Of a stretch of 64,000 nt of DNA, positions 24,960 to 35,820 are shown one piece after another. The stretch comes from JBBSOW01 sp038259365. GTDB taxonomy: Bacteria; Actinomycetota; Actinomycetes; Propionibacteriales; Propionibacteriaceae. The stretch is from positions 32,523-96,522 of the forward strand of contig JBBSOW010000002.1 in NCBI GenBank assembly GCA_038259365.1, read 5' to 3'. The notes beneath the pieces are model-generated. The model saw only the letters and a list, made by a program, of their open reading frames with translations, was not told the origin of the DNA and made no database searches. The position numbers and the translations under genes were made by a program. Within the stretch, counting starts at the first letter, position 1. Every line of letters begins with the position of its first letter.

Positions 24960-25960
24960 TGCCGGCTCCGGGGCGGGATCTCGCCAGAACCCCGCGGGAT
25001 CAGGCGCGTGGGTAGCACCACGTCGGCGCGGTAGCTGTCCCGCCCGTTGACGTGATCGAGGAGGCGATCCATCGCGGCGTGGGCTATTCCGACGGGATTC
25101 TGATCGACCACGGTGATCGCCGGCGTCAACGCGTCCGCCATCGGGAAATCTCCGAAGACCACGAGCGCGACATCGTGCACCGCCTCGGCGGTCAGTCCGG
25201 AGATGATGCCCTCACCCATGAGGGGGCTGGCGGCGAAGATCGCCGTCGGCGGGGGCTTTGCCGACAGCAGTTCGCGCGTCCACTGGCCGGCGTCGGTGAC
25301 GCTCGGGCAATCCGCGCGGACCATGGCCGGATCGATGGCGATCCCGGCTTCGGCGTGCGCTTCGCGAAAGCCGGCGAGGCGATCCTGAATCGTCGACAGC
25401 CGGTGCGCGTCGGCGATGATCGCGATCCTGGTGTGGCCCTGGTCGATCAGGTGTCGAGCCGCTTCCTTGCTGCCGGCACGATCTTGGACGAGCACGGCGT
25501 CGTACCCGCAGAGGTCGCTGCGGCGATCGACGCACACGACGGGCAGACCGCTCGGTAGCCCGATGCCGGCGAGATCGAGTCCGGGAACAGGCGCGATCAG
25601 CAGCCCCGAGAGCTGACGTTGCAGTAGTCGCAGTAGCTGGGTCTGGCTGCGCTCGAGCCGACGCCCCGAGGAGGCGACGACGATGTCGAACCCCACCGCG
25701 AGAGACCGGTCCTCGAACACGGTGATCATGGCGGAAAAGAAGGAATCGTTGAACGAATCCACCAGGACACCGATGGTGTCCGATGCGCCGGTCCGCAACG
25801 CCCGGGCAGCCGCGTTCGGCTTGTAGTCGAGTTCTTGGATGGCCTCGCGAACATCCCTGGTGACCTTGGCGGAGACGTTGCTTTCGCCGTTGACGACTCG
25901 AGAAACCGTTTTGATGGAAACCCCGGCCCGTTCCGCCACCTCGCGCATGGTCACCTGCAT
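24956..25960 (-). CDS. LacI-family transcriptional regulator of the sugar operon
   Basis: 334 aa from the ATG at 25960; no ribosome site is decisive, and a start at the methionine four residues later is possible. The helix-turn-helix reads MREVAERAGVSIKTVSRVVN, and the hinge is YKPNAAARALRTGASDTIGV. A periplasmic-binding-like effector domain (about residues 65-330) follows. It heads the operon with kinase, aldolase and importer. Its promoter overlaps a LacI-type operator, so it probably represses itself and is released by the imported sugar or a derivative. Confidence 0.92.
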   Translation of the reverse strand: MQVTMREVAERAGVSIKTVSRVVNGESNVSAKVTRDVREAIQELDYKPNAAARALRTGASDTIGVLVDSFNDSFFSAMITVFEDRSLAVGFDIVVASSGRRLERSQTQLLRLLQRQLSGLLIAPVPGLDLAGIGLPSGLPVVCVDRRSDLCGYDAVLVQDRAGSKEAARHLIDQGHTRIAIIADAHRLSTIQDRLAGFREAHAEAGIAIDPAMVRADCPSVTDAGQWTRELLSAKPPPTAIFAASPLMGEGIISGLTAEAVHDVALVVFGDFPMADALTPAITVVDQNPVGIAHAAMDRLLDHVNGRDSYRADVVLPTRLIPRGSGEIPPRSRQ

Positions 25961-26104
25961 GCGTCGCAACCCGCTCGAGCCAAGGACCCAGACGGAAACG
26001 AGGCGGACGCGCACGGGTATCCGCTAATCGGGCATCTGCTGCCAGGGTGCTGTGCCAGTCCGCGCATCTACGGCCTCATTGTCGTCCGTGCTGGTTGGGA
26101 CAAA

Positions 26105-26135
26105 AAACTACTCCCGGTTGATAACGCTGTCAACC
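26105..26135 (-). promoter_or_regulatory. Sigma-70-type promoter with overlapping LacI operator (lacI-kinase-aldolase operon)
   Basis: On the minus strand, TTGACA (26133-26128), a 17-bp spacer and TAGTTT (26110-26105) make a near-consensus promoter. The operator at 26116-26135 has 6-bp outer arms GGTTGA/TCAACC around TAACGCTG, with a central CG. It covers the -35 box and half the spacer, so bound repressor would block RNA polymerase. The leader to the LacI start is about 140 nt. Confidence 0.8.
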
Positions 26136-26308
26136 ACTTCGCCGGGGTAAAAATGGGTGTTCGGTTTGCGTCTCGGCGCTGATCGTGGGCCATCCAACGC
26201 CTAGTCAGACGGCTAAGCGAACGCAAAGGAGAGGGCAGATTACCGGCGTTGCACGTCCATGGCGCGGACCCTGGCACGAACCTGGTGGGTAGTTTATCCT
26301 TGTACAGG

Positions 26309-26322
26309 TGACAACGCTGTCA
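26309..26322 (+). promoter_or_regulatory. Second LacI operator, upstream of the isomerase operon
   Basis: TGACAACGCTGTCA matches the core of the first operator (TGATAACGCTGTCA) in 13 of 14 bases. It lies 38 bp upstream of the P-loop kinase start on the plus strand. The shared 14-mer implies that the same LacI regulator controls both divergent operons, and the roughly 190-bp spacing would also permit DNA looping. I cannot identify a convincing -35/-10 pair for this side. Confidence 0.75.
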
Positions 26323-26360
26323 GGGGGCAGCGCGACGGCTAACCGAAGGCAGGCGGGTCG

Positions 26361-26942
26361 ATGGACGCAGGGCAACCACACCCCGGAGGCATTCTCGTGA
26401 TCGCCGGCCCGCCAGGGGCTGGAAAGACCACCCTGGGCCTGGCGCTGGCCGACCGCCTCCGCCTGCTGGTACTGGACCTGGACGCGCTGGCCCCGCTGAA
26501 ACCCCAGGCGAACAACGACCCGAGAGCAGCGCGCTACGCCAAGATCATCCGCCCCGCCCACGAGGCGGCAAAGCGAGGGATCGATTGCCTCCTCATAGCA
26601 CCGTTCACCGCCGAACTCGCCAACGTCGAGCTCTGGCAGCGGTTCGCGGCGTCGCTGGCCCCGGCGAGAATCACCCTGATCGTCCTCCAGACCCCCGCCC
26701 ACGTGGCCATAGTGCGCAGGGCGCAACGCGGCCTGGCTCGCGATCGGGAGAATTCACCGGGCGCGCGATCAACGACGACGGCCCGTATCGATCCTTTGCT
26801 ACCCGCGATCTGGGCCGACGGGACGCTTCCCGCCGCCCAAAGCGCCGAAGAGATCGTCGCCCAACTCGACCGAGCCGGGCCTCAAGATTCCACAGAGCAA
26901 GATTCCACAGAGCAAGATTGCCCAGGAGGATGCCCAAGATGA
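26361..26942 (+). CDS. Small P-loop kinase-like protein
   Basis: 193 aa. Walker A GPPGAGKTTLGLALADRL (residues 15-32) is followed by a nucleotide-kinase-like pattern, LLVLDLDALAPL, as in gluconate, shikimate or aminoglycoside phosphotransferase-type small kinases. VVLQTPAHVAIVRR-like and RGLARDREN residues could form the Arg lid. No specific family is recognised. Its stop overlaps the isomerase ATG (ATGA), so it belongs to that operon and probably phosphorylates a sugar or sugar acid. The C-terminus carries an in-frame 15-bp repeat (DSTEQ twice). Confidence 0.7.
   Translation: MDAGQPHPGGILVIAGPPGAGKTTLGLALADRLRLLVLDLDALAPLKPQANNDPRAARYAKIIRPAHEAAKRGIDCLLIAPFTAELANVELWQRFAASLAPARITLIVLQTPAHVAIVRRAQRGLARDRENSPGARSTTTARIDPLLPAIWADGTLPAAQSAEEIVAQLDRAGPQDSTEQDSTEQDCPGGCPR
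26883..26919. repeat. 15-bp tandem repeat, 2.5 copies
   Basis: The unit CAAGATTCCACAGAG is repeated exactly twice, with a third partial copy, at the 3' end of the P-loop kinase gene. It stays in frame and duplicates DSTEQ near the C-terminus. Confidence 0.9.
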
Positions 26943-28168
26943 CGACGCTACAGCCGACCCCGAGGTGGGCCAACCTGCCCAGTCATCAGCGCTGGCTGGA
27001 GAGGGGCACGGGCAAGCTCATCCGCTTCGCGCGAACCGCGATCCGCCCCGACGGGGGGTTTCACTACCAAGGTGTCGACGGTGAACCCGAGCCCGGCAAG
27101 GAACCGCTGTGCTTCCTCACCGCCAGGCTCGTGCACGCCAGCGCCATCGGCTTGGCCACCGGCATACCCGGTTCGGGACGGCTGCTGGATCACGGGGTCG
27201 ACTCCTTGCTCGGCGTCTTCCACGACCCGGTCCACGGAGGATTTCATCACGACCTCAGCGCCACGCGCGAGGCGATCGGACGCAAATCCGTCTACGACCA
27301 GGTGCAGGTGGCGATGGCGGCCGGCTCCGCCATGGCCGTGGCTCACCCCCGGGGCCAAGAGCTCCTCGACACGGTCGCGTCGGCCCTGTTGCAGCACGCC
27401 TGGTCCGAGGACGAGCAGGCCCTGCCCGAGAGTTTCGCCGCCGATTGGAGCGATTCAGAGCCATACCGGGGCGCCAACTCCAACATGCACGGCGTCGAGG
27501 CGATGCTCGCCCTCGGGGACGTGACAGGTGACCGGGCGTGGCACGAACGGGCGCTCGCCGTGGCGCAGCGACTGATCGACGTCGAGGCTCGAAGGCTCGG
27601 CTGGCTCATCCCCGAGCACTACACTGCGGACTGGCTGGTCGACACCGAATACAACGCCGAGCACCCTAAGGATCCGTTTCGACCCTACGGCGCCACGCTG
27701 GGGCACTCCTTCGAGTGGGCTCGCTTCTTGCTCTACCTCCACCAGTCGCCATTTCTCGATGAGAAACCGTGGCTCTTGGAGGCCAGCATCGGATTGACGT
27801 CGCGAGCGCTCGACTGCTGGGGGAACGACGGCGTGGAGGGCCTGGTCTACACGGTCGATTGGGACGGCGACCCCGTGACGCGCGAACGCCTGCACTGGCC
27901 GGTCTGCGAGGCGATCCAGACCGCGCACGTGCTCGGTTCGATTACGGCGGATCGACACTGGGAGCGGTGGTACCGCCGATTGTGGGATCACGCCGAAGCG
28001 CACTTCATCGACGCGCGGGGCGCCTGGATCAACGAGCTCGACGTCGATCTTCGGCCCTCGGCCGAAATCTGGCCCGGCCGACCCGACTACTACCACTGCG
28101 TGGGCGCCTACACGGTGCCCCGACTGCCCACCGTGCCGTTCATGACTGTGGCCCTGGCCCGGGTTTGA
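26939..28168 (+). CDS. AGE-family sugar isomerase/epimerase (YihS / mannose isomerase-like)
   Basis: 409 aa from the ATG at 26939; AGGAGG 9 nt upstream selects it over the nearer ATG at 26930. It aligns along its length with the AGE superfamily barrel: SHQRWLERGTGKLIRFARTA, FLTARLVHASAIG (catalytic-site Arg), NSNMHGVEAMLALGD (His), GATLGHSFEWARFLLYL (His and Glu) and RPDYYHCVGAYTVPRLP (His). Members interconvert aldoses and ketoses or epimerise at C2. The two residues I recall as contacting the sulfonate in E. coli YihS (Arg238, Gln379) are both Pro here, so the pattern is closer to D-mannose isomerases. It converges with mfd, with 1 bp between the stops and no hairpin. Confidence 0.87.
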   Translation: MTTLQPTPRWANLPSHQRWLERGTGKLIRFARTAIRPDGGFHYQGVDGEPEPGKEPLCFLTARLVHASAIGLATGIPGSGRLLDHGVDSLLGVFHDPVHGGFHHDLSATREAIGRKSVYDQVQVAMAAGSAMAVAHPRGQELLDTVASALLQHAWSEDEQALPESFAADWSDSEPYRGANSNMHGVEAMLALGDVTGDRAWHERALAVAQRLIDVEARRLGWLIPEHYTADWLVDTEYNAEHPKDPFRPYGATLGHSFEWARFLLYLHQSPFLDEKPWLLEASIGLTSRALDCWGNDGVEGLVYTVDWDGDPVTRERLHWPVCEAIQTAHVLGSITADRHWERWYRRLWDHAEAHFIDARGAWINELDVDLRPSAEIWPGRPDYYHCVGAYTVPRLPTVPFMTVALARV

Positions 28169-28169
28169 G

Positions 28170-31760
<3,591 letters not shown>

Positions 31761-32032
31761 CGGCTCAACCTACTCCCCACACGGAAAGGTTGACGATTCC
31801 CAACCGGTACATCGATTTTGCGCCCTGGGTCGACTTGTCGATGATTGACAACCGGTTTGCCGCGTGGTGCTATGACGATAGGACTAGCTAGCTGGCTCAA
31901 GCAGTCGATCTTTGGAGGGATCATGAGTCGGGGGACCATGCCAAGGATCAACAGCTTGCCGATCTCGTTCACCCGCACGGTTGCCGCGATATCGGCGAAA
32001 CGCCCGCGGTTACCGAACTGGTCGGGCCGCCC
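31761..32032. other. Intergenic region between mfd and the ANTAR genes
   Basis: 272 bp with divergent starts on both sides, so it should hold both promoters. CAACCGGT occurs twice (about 31800 and 31849). TTGACA at 31845-31850 is followed by TATGAC at 31871, but the 20-bp spacer is too long to call a promoter. No gene seen. Confidence 0.4.
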
Positions 32033-32734
32033 ATGGATGAATCTCTAGGACGGGCCACGCAGGCGCCCGGCCCAGACACCCGGATCGCTCGACTGTGTCA
32101 TCTCGCTTTGCGGACTGCGGGGCCCGCCGGTCTCTGCTCGGCGTCGGTATCGCGCGTCGTCGACGGCCGCCTGAGCGGTGTAGTCTACGCCTCCGACCCT
32201 CTCGCCCGCCACCTAGACGAACTTCAAGAGCTCCTGGGCACGGGACCGGTCCCCAGCGCCCTTCACACGGCGAGCCCGGTATTGTGCGGCAATCTCCGCC
32301 AACTCGGTCTCGGCCGGGAGGAGTGGTCTTCCTTCTTGGCCGAGGCCAGCACCATGGACGTCGGGTCGATGTGGGTGCTGCCGCTGCAGATCGGGGCCTT
32401 CTGCCTCGGCACGCTGACCCTCAGCGGTCCTGGGCTAGCCGAACCACAGGGGGACGCCCTGTCCACCGCCTTCAAGGCTGCCGACGCCCTCACCACCGCG
32501 CTCCTGTTGCCGGAGGCAGACTCGGCGGAGCTCCACCTGGCCGATCTCCAGGATGCCGATCAGGTGGTGACCCATCAGGCCACGGGGATGGTGAGCGTAC
32601 AGCTCGGCGTCACGCTGGCCGAAGCCCACGTGGTGCTGCGAGCCGCCGCCTACGCTGAAGGTGGGCGGCTCGGCCCGTTGGCGCGAGAGGTGGTCGAACG
32701 CCGAAGACGCTTCCACCCCGAAGGCGCATCATGA
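32033..32734 (+). CDS. ANTAR-domain regulator with GAF-like sensor
   Basis: 233 aa. Residues 15-150 form a GAF-like sensor domain (SGVVYASDPLARHLDELQEL, VGSMWVLPLQIGAFCLGTLT). Residues 170-228 form an ANTAR domain (ADQVVTHQATGMVSVQLGVT then EAHVVLRAAAYAEGGRL). ANTAR proteins bind paired RNA stem-loops and prevent transcription termination. The gene overlaps the next by 4 bp (ATGA), so the two are coupled and may form a heterodimer. The sensed signal is unknown. Confidence 0.88.
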   Translation: MDESLGRATQAPGPDTRIARLCHLALRTAGPAGLCSASVSRVVDGRLSGVVYASDPLARHLDELQELLGTGPVPSALHTASPVLCGNLRQLGLGREEWSSFLAEASTMDVGSMWVLPLQIGAFCLGTLTLSGPGLAEPQGDALSTAFKAADALTTALLLPEADSAELHLADLQDADQVVTHQATGMVSVQLGVTLAEAHVVLRAAAYAEGGRLGPLAREVVERRRRFHPEGAS

Positions 32735-33549
32735 GCGAGACCTTTCACACGCCACCACCCGAACGGAGAACCGGAATGGACGAGACACCAGAGGAGGAAC
32801 TCTTCGCCAGTCTCATTTATCTAGCCGACAGCCTCGTCAACGACTTCGACGTCGTCGATCTGTTGGATCGCCTGGTGCAAACCTGCCTCTCTCAGCTGGA
32901 GGTCACTGCGGCGGGCATCTTGCTGGCAGACCAGCGCGGATCTTTGCGCGTCGTGGCCTCCTCCAGCGAGGCGACGCGGCTCCTGGAGGTGCTGGAGGTG
33001 CAGAGCAACGATGGGCCGTGCCTGCAGGCCCTCACCTCGGGCCGCGAGGTCAGCGTCGATGACCTGGAGCAGGCCCATGACCGGTGGCCGAGATTCACCC
33101 CTGCGGCCCGAAAACTCGGCATCACCGCCAGCTACGCGATCCCCATGCGGTTACGCGACCAGGTCATCGGGGCGCTGAACCTGTTCTGCAGCGGCGGCGC
33201 CGTGTTGACGGAGCGAAACCGACGGATGGCTGGGACCTTGGCGAATATGGCCGCGATCGGCATCATCACCCACCGCCACTCCCGCGAGGTCGAACTTCTA
33301 GCCGAGCAACTGCAGGGCGCCCTGAACAGCCGGATCACGATCGAACAGGCGAAGGGCGTCATCGCGGAGCAAGCATCGATTGACATGGAGGCCGCGTTCG
33401 CCATCTTGCGCGACGCTGCCCGCTCGTTGCGTCGACCCCTCACCGAGGTGGCCACGGAGATCGCCCGAACTCGCCAGATGCCGGGACGCTCGCCGAACAA
33501 GGACGGGTCGCGAACGGGAGAAGCCTCTTCGGCCCGCGGTGGAGAATAG
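32731..33549 (+). CDS. GAF and ANTAR domain RNA-binding antiterminator
   Basis: 272 aa. The GAF domain (about residues 40-185) shows AGILLADQRGSLRVVASSSE, LQALTSGREVSVDDLEQ and YAIPMRLRDQVIGALNLF. The ANTAR domain (about 200-252) carries ALNSRITIEQAKGVIAEQAS and AFAILRDAARSLRRPLTEVA, with the canonical aromatic/Arg pattern. Translationally coupled to the preceding ANTAR gene. A near-repeat of 13 nt (33537-33549 and 33555-33567) straddles the stop codon and suggests an 18-bp duplication of the gene end. Confidence 0.9.
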   Translation: MSETFHTPPPERRTGMDETPEEELFASLIYLADSLVNDFDVVDLLDRLVQTCLSQLEVTAAGILLADQRGSLRVVASSSEATRLLEVLEVQSNDGPCLQALTSGREVSVDDLEQAHDRWPRFTPAARKLGITASYAIPMRLRDQVIGALNLFCSGGAVLTERNRRMAGTLANMAAIGIITHRHSREVELLAEQLQGALNSRITIEQAKGVIAEQASIDMEAAFAILRDAARSLRRPLTEVATEIARTRQMPGRSPNKDGSRTGEASSARGGE

Positions 33550-33602
33550 GCCCACGGTAGAGAATAGCCTCGCTGGGTCATCGGCCTACCGGCCCTTCAG
33601 GG

Positions 33603-34205
33603 CTAGGAGTTGAACCGGTTCTGGGCCTCGCCGAGGCCCGACTGAAGCAGGCACTCGACGGCGTCCGCCGCCCGGCCCACCTCGATCTCGACGTCCACGC
33701 GAGCGGCGACCGGAAAGTTCTGTAGCACGAAATCGGCCGCGTTTTGGCGTCCCGGGGGTCGCCCGATGCCGAAACGAATACGGTAGAAGTCCCCCGAGGC
33801 CAGCACTTGCCGAACGGACTTGAGACCGTTGTGGCCGTTGTCCCCGCCGCCGTGTTTGATCCTCAGCTGACCGAATTCGATATCCAACTCGTCGTGAATG
33901 GCGACGACGCGTTCGGGCGCAACCTTGTACCAGGCCGCCAGCTTGCCGATGGCCTGGCCGCTCTCGTTCATGAACGTGCGCGGCCGTATCAGCACGACCT
34001 TGGCACGGTCGCTACCGACGGCGCCCAGGCCGCCCGCGGAGATCTGAGTCTCCGCGACGTCAGCGCGCATCCCTTTGGGTGCGGAGAAGCTGGCCCGCGC
34101 CCGGCGAGCCAGCTCATCCACCACCATGAAGCCCACGTTGTGCCGGTTGCCCGCGTAGCCCGGGCCCGGATTTCCCAGGCCCACGACGAGCCACGGTTGC
34201 GTCAT
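33603..34205 (-). CDS. pth: Peptidyl-tRNA hydrolase
   Basis: 200 aa. VVGLGNPGPGYAGNRHNVGF (residues 7-26, with catalytic His), RPRTFMNESGQAIGKLAAWY, AIHDELDIEFGQLRIKHGGG (catalytic Asp) and NGHNGLKSVRQVL are all standard Pth motifs. It frees tRNA from dropped-off peptidyl-tRNA. It lies 61 bp downstream of rplY on the same strand, the usual actinobacterial arrangement. Confidence 0.97.
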   Translation of the reverse strand: MTQPWLVVGLGNPGPGYAGNRHNVGFMVVDELARRARASFSAPKGMRADVAETQISAGGLGAVGSDRAKVVLIRPRTFMNESGQAIGKLAAWYKVAPERVVAIHDELDIEFGQLRIKHGGGDNGHNGLKSVRQVLASGDFYRIRFGIGRPPGRQNAADFVLQNFPVAARVDVEIEVGRAADAVECLLQSGLGEAQNRFNS

Positions 34206-34266
34206 AGCGGTCGCGTCACAACAGGGTCGTCACGGCAAGGTCGGCACAGCTTGGAGATCTGGTGCG

Positions 34267-34941
34267 TCACTCCTGTTCGGCGGCAGCGTCCTCACCCGAC
34301 TCGTCGCTGTCGGAACCCTCGGCCCGCTCGGCATCCTCGTCGAGCGTGGCCTCGATGCCGGCCTCGGCCTCGGCGTCGGCCAGCTCAGCCTCTACCTGCT
34401 CGGCGGTCGGGGCGGCGGTGACGTTGATGATCATGTGCTCGCCGTCGATGTCCAGCTCGGCGCCCTCGGGCAACACGAGGTCCTGAGCCAGGATCTGGTT
34501 GCCGGGCTCGATGCCGGTGATCGACACCTCGAGCACCTCAGGAATGTTGGAGGCAGAGACCTTCAGCGAGATGACGTTGTTCTCGGTGACGATCATGGCG
34601 TCGGGGTGCGGATCGCCGATGACGTGGATCGGGATGTCGACGCTGACCTTCTCGCCGCGGCGCACGATCAGCAGGTCGACGTGCTCGATGCTGCCCTTGA
34701 TGGGATCGCGCTGCACCTGCTTCGGCAGCGACAGGTTCGCCGTGCCGTCGACGACGACCGAGAGCAACGCGTTGGAGTTTCGCAATGCGAGCATGGTCGC
34801 GTGGCCGGCGAGGCTGATGTGAATGGGGTCGGTGCCGTGGCCGTACAGAACGGCGGGGATGCGGTCGGCTCGGCGGATGCGACGGGCGGCACCCTTACCG
34901 AATTCGGTGCGAAGGTCGGCGTCGAGTTTGATCTCGGGCAC
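34267..34941 (-). CDS. rplY: Ribosomal protein bL25, long Ctc/TL5 form
   Basis: 224 aa from the GTG at 34941; AGGAG lies 7 nt upstream, and the long upstream in-frame extension is not family sequence. The 5S rRNA-binding domain (residues 1-95) shows VPEIKLDADLRTEFGKGAAR, AVLYGHGTDPIHISL and VQRDPIKGSIEHVDLLIVRR. The C-terminal TL5 domain (about 96-180) follows, and an acidic tail of about 45 residues (AELADAEAEAGIEATLDEDA) ends the protein. The acidic tail is typical of actinobacteria. Next gene downstream is pth. Confidence 0.97.
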   Translation of the reverse strand: MPEIKLDADLRTEFGKGAARRIRRADRIPAVLYGHGTDPIHISLAGHATMLALRNSNALLSVVVDGTANLSLPKQVQRDPIKGSIEHVDLLIVRRGEKVSVDIPIHVIGDPHPDAMIVTENNVISLKVSASNIPEVLEVSITGIEPGNQILAQDLVLPEGAELDIDGEHMIINVTAAPTAEQVEAELADAEAEAGIEATLDEDAERAEGSDSDESGEDAAAEQE

Positions 34942-35289
34942 GGGAGGGCTCCTCAAAATAATGGTTTGCTTGGGGCTTGCGTTGCTTGTGGTTGCTCGAC
35001 CCGTCAAGGGAGCGCTCTCGAATCTGGGGACATGCCCGCTCGTGGGCAATGTCGCACCTCGTCGATCACGGAGCCGGCTTGCGTTTACCTACCGCCGACA
35101 TCCCTCGCCAGGTTGACTCTTGAGTTTAGCCCACCGGCGCGAGGCTTGTCGAAGTCCTCAAGCCGACGTGGCCGTTCAATCCGCCGCGGATAACGCGCAC
35201 GACAGACCGAGCAGGACCGCCATCGCCGTCAGGAACTCGGTCAGATCCACCGGTCCCGCCCGCCACCAGGTAGCAGATGCCTTCGGGTC
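34942..35289. other. Intergenic region upstream of rplY
   Basis: 348 bp. It must contain the rplY promoter on the minus strand, but I see no convincing -35/-10 pair. No gene is recognised on either strand. It is the left part of a roughly 1.5-kb insertion that separates rplY from prs. Confidence 0.4.
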
Positions 35290-35423
35290 CCTTCCGAGAA
35301 GGGCCCGCCGCGCAAGGTGTATTCGCTCAACGCTGCCGGACAGAGCTATCTCGACGAGTTCTGGAGGACCTGGAGCTTCCTCACCGAACAGCTCGCCCAG
35401 CTCCGCGAAGGAGGCAACTGACC
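35290..35423 (+). pseudogene. C-terminal remnant of a PadR-family regulator
   Basis: One plus-strand frame reads SEKGPPRKVYSLNAAGQSYL then DEFWRTWSFLTEQLAQLREG and ends GGN-stop at 35420-35422. This is the beta-wing and C-terminal helix of PadR repressors. No start, recognition helix or N-terminal half is found upstream, so only about the last 40 codons remain. It directly precedes the DUF1048 remnant, the usual order in padR-DUF1048-ABC efflux operons. Confidence 0.75.
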
Positions 35424-35799
35424 ATGTTCATCTCCAAGATGATCGACGAGAAGCGACAGTATCGGCGGTAACGAAAAGCGACAGTATCGGCGGTACCGGG
35501 CGCGCGCCGCACGGTTACCCGCGGACTATCGGGCCGCCACCGAGGCTCTGGAGCGCTACCTCCTCTGGTTCGGCCCATCGAGCGACGGGAAGGTCGTCCA
35601 GTCCATGCTCGACGACCTCGCCGAGCTGTTCGAGCAGAGCGCGGCCGACGGCACCCCCGTCCGCGCCGTCGTCGGAACCGAACCTGTCGAGTTCGCCGAG
35701 GAGTTCCTGCGGAGCTACCCGGGGGACTCGTGGATCAGCCGCGAACGGGAACGGCTGACCCGGGCCAGCGACCGCGCCGCCAGCGACCAACAGCAGTGA
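35424..35799 (+). pseudogene. DUF1048 gene inactivated by a 25-bp tandem duplication
   Basis: The frame starts MFISKMIDEKRQYRR and hits a stop at 35469. A second frame then reads YRRYRARAARLPADYRAATE, ALERYLLWFGPSSDGKVVQS, MLDDLAELFEQSAADGTPVR and onward to 35799. A 20-nt sequence at 35451-35470 recurs at 35476-35495. Removing 25 nt restores one uninterrupted DUF1048 protein of about 116 aa. DUF1048 proteins are small helical proteins encoded beside PadR and ABC efflux genes; function unknown. Confidence 0.9.
35451..35495. repeat. 25-bp tandem duplication in the DUF1048 gene
   Basis: AAGCGACAGTATCGGCGGTA occurs twice, offset by 25 nt. Because 25 is not divisible by three, the second copy shifts the frame and an in-frame TAA appears at the junction. 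Confidence 0.95.
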
Positions 35800-35820
35800 G
35801 ACAGCGAAGGGTGACACCGA

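Noticed and set aside
14361..28168. A sulfoquinovose (sulfoglycolysis) pathway
   Set aside because: Aldolase and isomerase resemble YihT and YihS, but the isomerase lacks both sulfonate contacts, there is no sulfoquinovosidase, and the kinase is FGGY rather than PfkB. Kept only as a comparison.
31845..31876. Promoter TTGACA...TATGAC before the ANTAR genes
   Set aside because: The spacer is 20 bp, too long for a standard sigma-70 promoter, and no activator site is evident.
31845..32048. 67-codon plus-strand frame between mfd and the ANTAR gene
   Set aside because: No ribosome site, overlap with the ANTAR start, and no recognisable composition.
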